A stretch of DNA of 64,000 nt. It comes from Haliclystus octoradiatus. Its lineage: Eukaryota > Cnidaria > Staurozoa > Stauromedusae > Haliclystidae. Shown one piece after another: positions 56,019 to 64,000 of this stretch (position 1 is the stretch's first letter; every line of letters starts with the position of its first letter). The stretch is taken from contig OU744452.1 in the NCBI GenBank assembly GCA_916610825.1, forward strand, positions 19,497,830-19,561,829. The letters are read 5' to 3'. The position numbers and the translations under genes were made by a program. A model generated the notes under the pieces. That model was given only the letters and a program-made list of their open reading frames with translations, was not told the DNA's origin and ran no database searches.

Positions 56019-59000
56019 ATAGACTCAGCAACCATAAAGTAAACAAATGGAGTGGAATATATATTATATGCACATTTGTTCAAAATCGCACAATCCAGAC
56101 ACCCAGACTCTTTGCCGGAAAAGATGTTCTTATATACGGCTTCAATATCAAAGTTTATCTGCATGAAATCTTCAATTAACAAATATGATATATTCTTTTA
56201 TGTTATTATGACTATATCAATGATAAAATTCCACATCAGTTTGCGAATCGATAGATATTTGATTTTATCATTTCACAACAGTAGATTCAATGCCGAAAAA
56301 TGCCGAAAAGATAAAATTAACGGAGAAACAATTATGATCTCTATCCACCAAGCGCTGCTATTGTTCTCCCAACATGGAATGTGGTATCACAGCTTGAAGC
56401 AGACTAGAAGGGCTTCGATATTTGCGGTCAAACTCCTCTTACTTAAATAGTATATAAATCGGACAAGAATATAATTCAACACTATCAAAATTATGTGATA
56501 CTACGGTAAAAAATTTAGAAATCTAAATTTTTTAAAATCTTATCAAAATCGCTCGAAATGAGGTCTTGAACGTCATAACGGTATATCAGAAATAGCAAGT
56601 GTGTGTATGGAATGGATTAAGAGCTTGCCGCTTACGTCAGGCTGTGCTTGGCATTTTGATCGCGTTACCGCGCTTGTTGAATTGGAAAATTACTCACTGT
56701 CTTCGAGAAAGACTGGTTAAATAAAATAGATCATTTTGTATCGATTGTTATTTTCAAGATTCAATACAATATGAATGCATGGAGCATAACATTAACACTA
56801 GCAACTAATGTAGGTCAAGCACTGGACCTTGTATGATAAAACTTTCAGATTACTAAGTAGCAAAAATAATTAAACAATTGTTGAGCTCTAAGAACATGTA
56901 AAATGTAAGTCCTTGAATTTAAGAAGTCTAAAACATGAACAGATCGTCTAAACAAACATGTTTTGTCTCACTCGAATATTGTCTGCCAGAGCTTGACCTT
57001 CTTTGCTCTTTAACATGGTGGCTCTGGGATTTCCCCATAAGGCGCTAGTTCCCCTGAAGAGGGGCGATAGTTACAAAATAGGTTTGAAACTACTTGAAAT
57101 ACCAAACATTTCCTGACAGACAAAAATTTTTACCTGAAGACGGGGCTAAGAATCCCCTAGAATAAATTGCAACCACAGCCCCTTGTTGAGAATATTCTGT
57201 AATTTTTATGTATGATATTTTCATTTAGTGAATTATGATAAAGAATCATTAATCTCAGTCCTACCGGGCGGTCGTTCTCATGTTTGTCGCTTTTCCGAAC
57301 ACCCCTTCAGTTTCATCTTGATCTTTAAGATTATCATCAACTCAGTTGATACCATGTGACCTGTCATTAGCTGGGCACAGATTAAGGTATCCTACATGAC
57401 GGTATCATTGTTGAGCCATTGACTTCAATCAAATCCAGATATATTATACCTGTATGGAGGTATTTTCTCAATTAGCATGTCGTGGCCGTCTTACACAATT
57501 CTCAATCAAATCAAATCCAATTGTGATCGCCGAAGCCTCTAGCTGATGTAGAACCTCTAATTAGATGATTAGTTAAAAGTTAATTATCATATTAATGTTG
57601 TGTAATTAAATAGTTGTGTTAAATAGTGATTGGTTGTTGTATTTAATGTGATTTGATTGGTTCTTGTAAATGTAATTAAGGTGTATATCTTGTATTTTCA
57701 ATTCATGTTCTTTGATTACGGCCAGTGGAGATGGTTTTTCCACATTAGTGTTTGGATTGTTATTATAGTTTGAAATTTATAGACAAATTGCTTGGTTTTA
57801 TTTAGTTTCTTTTTCCTGTTGTTCTATAACTTCGTTGGTCGTGATCATTGGACATCAAATTAGTGCTTGAGGGACAAATATCCATTTGTGTGAAACATTT
57901 GTTCGCATCAAATAAAAACTATCGGGATCGGCGTATGGCTTACAACCATACATTTCGTAAGTACAGTTAATCTGTAAAGCTGCCTTTCTCAAAGTTTCTC
58001 ACTAATCATATCATAATATAATATATAATTGCCAGACAACTTCATATCTTATATTATATAACCATAATCATGAAGATAGAAAGGATTCAAATACCATAGA
58101 CAGTTTCTTTTCCATTGCATTGAGCACTATATTCTTTGCAATATGAATATAACTTCTGATATATATAAACTCTTGTGCAATGCCTTGATTAATTCTGAAT
58201 TATATATTTCATGCTCTAGATTGTTGATTTCAAATTTGAACACCACATTTTGCCTATGTTGCTTTGATTTTAAGACAGATTATTTCATCAATCTTCCCAC
58301 ACATTTTATATTAAAGTAATCCTTTTAAAAGAAGTGCAATGTTTGTATTTTAATTAAAAAAAAAACTAATTTACTGCATTTTGTTTCATTATTAAATTAA
58401 TGACCTTAAATAGGTTTAATTTTGAAAGTGTTTGTCCCCTCTCTAGATTTTTGATTTCACTCCGTTTCTTTGATTTCAAAACATATCTTGTTTTGTTTAG
58501 ATATTCTAGTAGCTCAACGCTATTCAGTAAGTTCATATTATTTTGATTATCCTAAAACTGATGTACTATTGAGTTTTACTTGTTCAAATATTTTTTCTCG
58601 CAGCTTGATTTATAACGGAAGGTTTTTCTTCTGGAGATATCAAACCGCCTTCGATTTATCCCTCCTACCCGCTAAATTATCAACTTGGGAAATTTTTGGA
58701 ATCTCTAAATTATTAAGGGAAATTTATTATCTCAAAACATTGCCAGAAAATCATAATATTCCTACAAGAAATTTGTTACTGTACATGATTATGTCGACAC
58801 AAATGTTTGCTTAAATTATCGCGATAACGGTTTATCTGCTTTATTTCAGCAGTGAGACGTACATAAGTCGTGGACAGACCACAAATATAAATCTGATTAT
58901 TTACAAACAAACACTACTATTATTATAGAGATTAATCCCCGAAAGCAAAATAATTAGACCTGCACGTTGACGTTCCCATTTTAATACGTATTGCTTATTT

Positions 59001-59389
59001 AAGCCTCACGAAACGCTTTGGACGCAATCATGCTGATTTATCTATCTACCCTTATAAATGGGAAAGTCTCTGTGAGTGTGTGGTGTAGTCAAGTTTTCCA
59101 CTGCTTTGTAAGATGGTTTTCAAGAAAGATATTGGAGCTATATATTATAAGAATCACTGCAGAATCACTGCAGTCATGGTTCAGAAGGGCTTTTTCTTTT
59201 TTATTCCGTATTCTATTCCGCTAAAGAAACAAATGTAGTGTGTCAACTGTAGTAATTTGATTGCTTTCTTTTTGATATCAAATTCGGGATCAAATTCATT
59301 AACTATAGTTGAAACATTTGTAATTGTTTACCTCTGTTATTTCAATTAATCCAGCAAACGCGGTCACTCTCTGCTAGTATCTCTATAAC
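56019..59389. other. no gene seen
   Basis: 3.4 kb of AT-rich intergenic DNA. A GC-richer patch at 57010-57180 (aagaggggcgatag, gacggggctaag) looks repeat-like but has no boundary I can define. Open frames at 56052, 58470 and 59018 lack protein-like composition. Confidence 0.4.
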
Positions 59390-59640
59390 TTTTATTAAAT
59401 GATACTCGATAATATTCGATAATTTATATTAATAATTTTCGATAATTTATATTAGTAATTTTCGATAATTCATGTTGATAATTTTCGATAATATATATTA
59501 ATAAATTTCGATGATTTATATCAATAAATTTCTATAAATTATATTAATAATTTCCGATAATTTATATTAGTAATTTTCGATTATTTATATTAATTATTTT
59601 CGATCACTTGTATTAATATTTTCAATTGTTTATCGGTGCC
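59390..59640. repeat. ~24-bp minisatellite running into gene B stop codon
   Basis: About ten degenerate units of the form ttttcgataatttatattaa-, 23-26 bases each. The last unit overlaps the minus-strand stop codon region (59622-59640), so the minisatellite forms the 3' untranslated sequence of prohormone gene B. Confidence 0.75.
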
Positions 59641-61220
59641 AATGCACTATGAGGATAAAGTTCACACACGCATCCTGTCCGAAGGCTATATTCTTTGCGT
59701 TTAGATTCACCAGCCACGTTTTTTGTTGTTATTAATACTGTTATTGACATTTGTACACAGGCTCCTTCTTCGCCAAAACATTTCGATGGCTCATGGGGAT
59801 TACAGATGACTTCATTTAAGTATCGTGGTGACCTTTAATAAGAAAAACAAACATACACTTTCAATGGTTGAGCTCTTGGAAATTTCACGACTGAGCACTA
59901 TCCTGAAAAATTGGGAATAAAAGTGTCTTATTTTTTTCAATAATATTTTTCTTCATTCTTTTTCTTTTTTCAGATGAACCTCCTGCATTTTTCACTTCTC
60001 ACAAATTCAAAATAAGGTAAGAATTTAGATCAATTTGTGCAAGTAGTTTGAAATCAATGTATCTCAACAATCCCTTATGCTGTGATATTTGTTCCTAGTA
60101 TATAAGCCGAACTTGGAAAAGTAGAACGTTCCTTGAGCCATTGACATTTGTGTCTTTGCCCACACATGTGATGAAATATTATGAACAGGGAATGACAAGC
60201 TCTTTTCATATCACTCCAAGCACAATATTGCACCTACATAAATAAATATTTTTGATCTTGATTTAAGAACATAAATTTGCCTGTGTATAAATCAATCAAA
60301 GTTTGATAAATGATGATGTTTCGACGAGGCTATGGGCATGTAGTGTCTTTTCATAATGTTTTCCTCCCACTAAAATTTGTTAGGAGACTGTTTTTCAGTC
60401 CTGCTTTTTGGGCCATCGTTTTCATCATAGTGTTCAACTTTTTTTAACCCTATTGCATTGCATTTAAAGCATGTTTTGTTGCTGTTATTGATTGTTTATC
60501 AATGCTACAAACTGATACTTGATGTTATTTTAGAAATTTCATTTTCTTCACGTTTTGCAGGAACTCGTAAATCTTCATACGACATATGTTCTCTACTGAA
60601 AAGCATTGTATGTCCAATCAGAAGCAGCATACGATGCTTTTTCACGGTCGAAAGAAGTGAAATACGATTTCTACTGCACCGAATTTTAGTTTGTAAATCT
60701 CTGCACACATGCGATAAAATATGTAAATTACATACCATTGAACTCCGAGATCGGTGACTGTTGAACATTCTCCACATATTCTTGTCGTTCCAGGTCCACT
60801 TTGACTATTACGAAATTTACATGAATTCTCATCAACATCTCTTTTAAATCTCATTTGAGCAGCACCATAATCTTCTTTTTCAGAACTGGTGGATTCAATG
60901 TTGTTATTAAGCATTCCAGTTAAATTTTCAATCATTTCTGATATTTTTGGTGACCGTTCTCTACCTTCCCATCTTGCATGGCGTTTTTTTAACTTTGATA
61001 ATCCTTTATTATCTACTGATAATAAATCTGGTAGTACCGACGGATTGTCCGATAAATATGAACATGGGACGTAGATTGTGTGATAGCATTTTTTCTTTAC
61101 TGCTGCATTTTCAGATACACTTTCTATCAATTGTTCATCTACATGTTCTAACTCATTGTTTTGAGATTGTTTTGGTATTTCAAAGGATTCGACATTTGAT
61201 GCCAATATTAAAAACAGTAT
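59622..61220 (-). CDS. PTTH/Trunk-like cystine-knot prohormone, gene B (exons 60736-61220 and 59622-59832)
   Basis: Two visible exons encode 231 residues with a 903-bp phase-2 intron in exactly the same place as gene A (W codon split, then SPRYLNE). The first visible exon follows a clear acceptor (ttgaattaacag) and starts with ILFLILASNVES, the end of a signal peptide. The start exon was not found. The propeptide carries KCYHTIYVPCSYLS and VLPDLLSVDNKGLSKLKK, very like gene A. A furin-type site RFKR precedes DVDENSCKF. The mature domain keeps all eight Cys (C, ICGEC, VICNP, KCF, GACVQ, GCVC). The loop between GACVQMSITVLI and YSLRTGCVC differs from gene A (TKNVAGES versus SHTDEFGLSS), which may set receptor preference. 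Ends LAPINN. Inferred secreted ligand of a Torso-like receptor. Confidence 0.85.
60305..60375 (+). repeat. R2 repeat fragment in intron of gene B
   Basis: gatgtttcgacgaggctatgg and tcttttcataatgtttt match R2 at 2840-2900. Lies antisense inside the intron. Confidence 0.55.
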
Positions 61221-61439
61221 CTGTTAATTCAAGATAAATATTAATATGAAGGTAACAAAGATTTATAGAATGACTTATTTCTGTAGGAGTATACAATTAA
61301 GGTCAAATATGAGATATTGTCTTCGTTGTTGTCTGATCTTTGACTTTCTTTCTATACTGCTCTGCATATCTGCATTAAGGGTTCCTCTATTGATGTTTTG
61401 CCACCATTAAGAAAGTTATAGAAGAGTATATATTCAACT

Positions 61440-61730
61440 GCTAAACTTGGAAAGCTTTCCCCTTCTGCCTCTGCTATTGCTCATCAACGTTATGCTTGTT
61501 CTGTTTTAGATCAGGCATATCACGAGAGATCAAAATCATGTTTATATGCTCCATGACATTCCTAACTTGTAACAGAAGGAGATGCTCTACAGGGCTATGG
61601 AGCAGAAGTATTTTTTCATAATGTTTTGTATCGTCAATTGCCTTATTTACAATTTTCTTAGTCAGCGATGTCTGACCGGCATTTTTGGTGTTCTATGTGT
61701 AGCAAATATGTTCGGCAAGAGATCGACTGT
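61440..61730 (+). repeat. R2 dispersed repeat copy
   Basis: Matches 2700-2990 over most of its length (ccccttctgcctctgctatt, gaaggagatgct, ttttcataatgttttgta, gtctgaccggcattttt). Lies just upstream of prohormone gene B, where its missing first exon might be expected. Confidence 0.6.
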
Positions 61731-61989
61731 ACATTCCTATTAGGTGATCGTCTATTATGCTACTATGGATTCCAAAATGGGAAAGAACTATATTTCGCTG
61801 TAAAAAACAGAAGGATGTTTGATGACGTTTCAAATATGTTTCACCCAATTGCAGTTTTCATCAAAATTCAGAACATCGAATAGCATATTAATGGAATATA
61901 TTATTATTATTATGTGATATAGAGGATTGGAACTAAATGGCGTCTATATCCATCATTATATTATCTTCAACATTGAAGATAATAGTTGA

Positions 61990-62110
61990 TCTAGATAGGA
62001 TATGATATGATATGATATGATATGATATACTTTTGTCGGTAAAGATCAATACTAACTGGCAGAAAGAGGAAGGCGTTAGCCTTCACTAACATATAACCGT
62101 AAAATTAATA
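61990..62110 (-). repeat. LINE-like 3' tail with (atatg)n
   Basis: Six atatg units (61998-62030) followed by gtcggtaaagatcaatac and gcgttagccttcac, an arrangement seen at CR1-like LINE 3' ends read on the minus strand. No coding part found. Confidence 0.4.
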
Positions 62111-63640
62111 TTACTAAGTATAAAATAAAGTATAAGTATTGCATTTTAAGGCAATGGATAAATGTTTTTAAACTTTTAATGAGTTAATGACATCATCAAT
62201 TTTTTTATTGTGCCCTTTTATGTGTCTGCCAATCGCTTTAGTTCAAAAGCTCAAACTCTACTGTTGCCTTCGATCTTTGTAATAAATGTTATACAAAGAA
62301 GTTGGTCATAAAATATAATCTATTCTGTATAATTCTAAATGTTAAAGTCTGTGTATATGTATGTTTGTATGTATGTATGTTCTGAACAGTTTCATCCGTC
62401 AATTGTAGTTCAGTGTACAGCTTTGGAAAACGTATAGTTATGACGGCCTTCGTTTTTTAGATTTTGCTTTCCGTTTCTCGCATCGAATTAAAACATATCT
62501 TTCTCTTATGATTTAGCTTTGCGTTGCGACATCAAAGCAATTTTGCCTTCTCATTTTCACACGCATAAATACACTTTCTCAACAATTCAGTTACTTTAAA
62601 CCTATAATCAGCCAAAAATGACCCAGCAAAGCTTGTGTCTCATTGCCATAGTATGTAAGCTAATTTTTCACTTCATTTTGTTCATAAATTAGAACTAACA
62701 CATGGCATATTTCTATATCGACATTGAAAAAGTTATATACCTTATATTTACTCAATGTGAAAATATAATCCAGAAAATAAAAAAGGTTATATACTAAGAA
62801 AAATTACTTCCCTGTATCCATCTTATTTTATTTAACTTTATCAAACACCGGTTTAAAAAATAGCAAACGTTATATTATTGAAATATAATAATAATGATCT
62901 AATATTCTCTTTTTCTACGTTTTCCAATCACATTGTTATATTTATTTGTTTATGATATTTCTTTTAGTTAATTCAGATTTTGTAAAACATTTGACTCTTA
63001 GATTAATGCATGTATCGAATAATTGAAGAAAACAGTTAATGATTTACATTGTGCCATTAATTAGACGTTAAGAGAAAATAAAAAAAATATATATATATAA
63101 AACTTCAAAATGCCTTATGTAATATGGAACATATTGTATCAGACTTTTTTATGTACATTTACTTGCAGATATAAATTGATTGGAAGTATAATTCTAAAGA
63201 AATCTGATAGGTAGTGTAATATAGTAATAATATAATGTGTAATATTTATAAAAAGCTCTTCCATTGAATGATTGCTGTATTTTACCTGTAATACTTTCAG
63301 CCTCATCGCCAAATAAAACCAGCTTTTTGTATCTTTCAAGCCATCGAAAACCTTAAAATCTTTTTTATATAGTTTTCTGACTATATTTTTATAACTTATT
63401 ATTGTTACTATAGTAACATTGATTAAACAGATCGGCATCTACGCATGTCTATAGTTTTCTAAATAGCCTTAACCTAATTCTTAACAGTCAATTCTCTATA
63501 ACAGAAGAAAAGTTTGTCGATAAGGTATAAAAACAGTGTTTGGTTGTGATATACTCAGATTATACTGATTGCAGTGAAATAGATGTAACGATGGATTAAA
63601 ATCTAATATGTACTTATAGTACTCTACGATGATAACCAAT
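62111..63640. other. no gene seen
   Basis: AT-rich sequence with a (tatg)n run at 62362-62382 and (at)n at 63088-63100. No exon recognised. Confidence 0.4.
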
Positions 63641-63900
63641 AAAAAATGAATTCATTGATTAAAGAATGTGTAGATTTGAAATCAAATATGTATGGGCATA
63701 TCCGTCTAGATCACACAAGATGAATATATTTCCATCAATGACACCAGAATGTGATTACTGGAAATATTCATTTTGTTATAAGACGGTATCTGTCTGGAAC
63801 AAACTTCCTGAGTCTATTGTCTCGATAATATATTTGAAACAAAATTAAAAACCAGTTGAACAAAATCAACTTGGATAAATTTTGCAGTATAGTTAATCGA
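63641..63900 (+). pseudogene. LINE RT C-terminal relic
   Basis: Frames give YPSRSHKMNIFPS, then YKTVSVWNKLPESIV and, after a frame change, NQLNKINLDKF. VWNKLP-x-x-I followed by a Leu/Lys-rich end is the conserved C-terminus of CR1-like LINE RTs. Confidence 0.6.
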
Positions 63901-64000
63901 TTCACTTATTAAATCGAATTTTATAATAATTATTAAAGGGCAATATGTCAGTGTGTTAATAATTGTAAAATAATACCTATATATGCCTGTCATTAACCAT

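Noticed and set aside
54910..56182. Two minus-strand frames flanking the MITE as halves of one exon
   Set aside because: Neither half has recognisable family motifs, and joining them does not give a convincing protein.
57000..57180. GC-richer patch as a structured RNA or MITE
   Set aside because: Short inverted words are present (cccct/agggg) but no consistent stem or terminal repeat could be drawn.
58470..58814. 114-codon open frame
   Set aside because: Composition is that of AT-rich non-coding DNA, with no domain pattern or splice context.
61222..61900. First exon of prohormone gene B
   Set aside because: No ATG followed by a hydrophobic run and a phase-0 GT donor could be chosen; part of the region is repeat R2.

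Overview
The window is AT-rich metazoan nuclear DNA, roughly two thirds A+T by eye. Evidence for an animal is the spliced secreted growth-factor genes, the CR1-like, R2-like, BEL/Pao and chromovirus retroelements, and the many TIR-bearing MITEs. I cannot name the phylum. A non-arthropod invertebrate, probably marine, fits best. There is no rRNA gene, intact tRNA gene, CRISPR array or prokaryotic feature.

Two sets of host genes stand out. (1) A tandem pair of two-exon (visible part) minus-strand genes at 43706-45246 and 59622-61220. They encode secreted cystine-knot prohormones of the PTTH/Trunk type: dibasic or furin-like processing site, CxxC, DLG-x4-PR(F/Y), GCVC. Both share the same phase-2 intron, an identical block at the start of the mature domain, and an unusually conserved propeptide block. 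(2) Two nearly identical, intronless genes for a secreted protein of about 470 residues at 11389-12804 (+) and 30117-31523 (-). They form the core of an inverted segmental duplication of about 2.6 kb. Upstream of each lie tandem copies of a ~390-bp repeat. The two proteins differ by scattered substitutions except for one short C-terminal patch that is almost completely different.

Most of the rest is transposon debris. From left to right: LINE reverse-transcriptase relics (1590-2270, 5130-6176); a broken KIAA1958-like/DUF3504 tyrosine recombinase (7280-8652); gene copy A with its repeats; a broken Mutator-like transposase (13380-14950); a BEL/Pao element (17279-25780) split by a 4.3-kb inverted-repeat insertion that holds a foldback element and a LINE; two more LINEs (25950-29490); gene copy B with its repeats; a five-copy 201-bp tandem array made from a LINE endonuclease fragment (33229-34240); a MITE carrying a 1,270-bp TRIM-like LTR element with TSD, PBS and PPT (34581-36628); a CR1-like LINE with an open RT frame (36895-38880); a palindromic MITE inside a solo LTR (38925-39477); an R2-like (restriction-type endonuclease) LINE with a 14-bp target duplication (40808-43070).

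The right half holds prohormone gene A, a tRNA-derived SINE, a full-length chromovirus with nearly identical LTRs but a broken coding region (47401-54402), a MITE with internal 129-bp repeats (55062-56018), prohormone gene B with a ~24-bp minisatellite running into its stop codon, and LINE 3' ends. Several nested insertions can be ordered in time from their target duplications.
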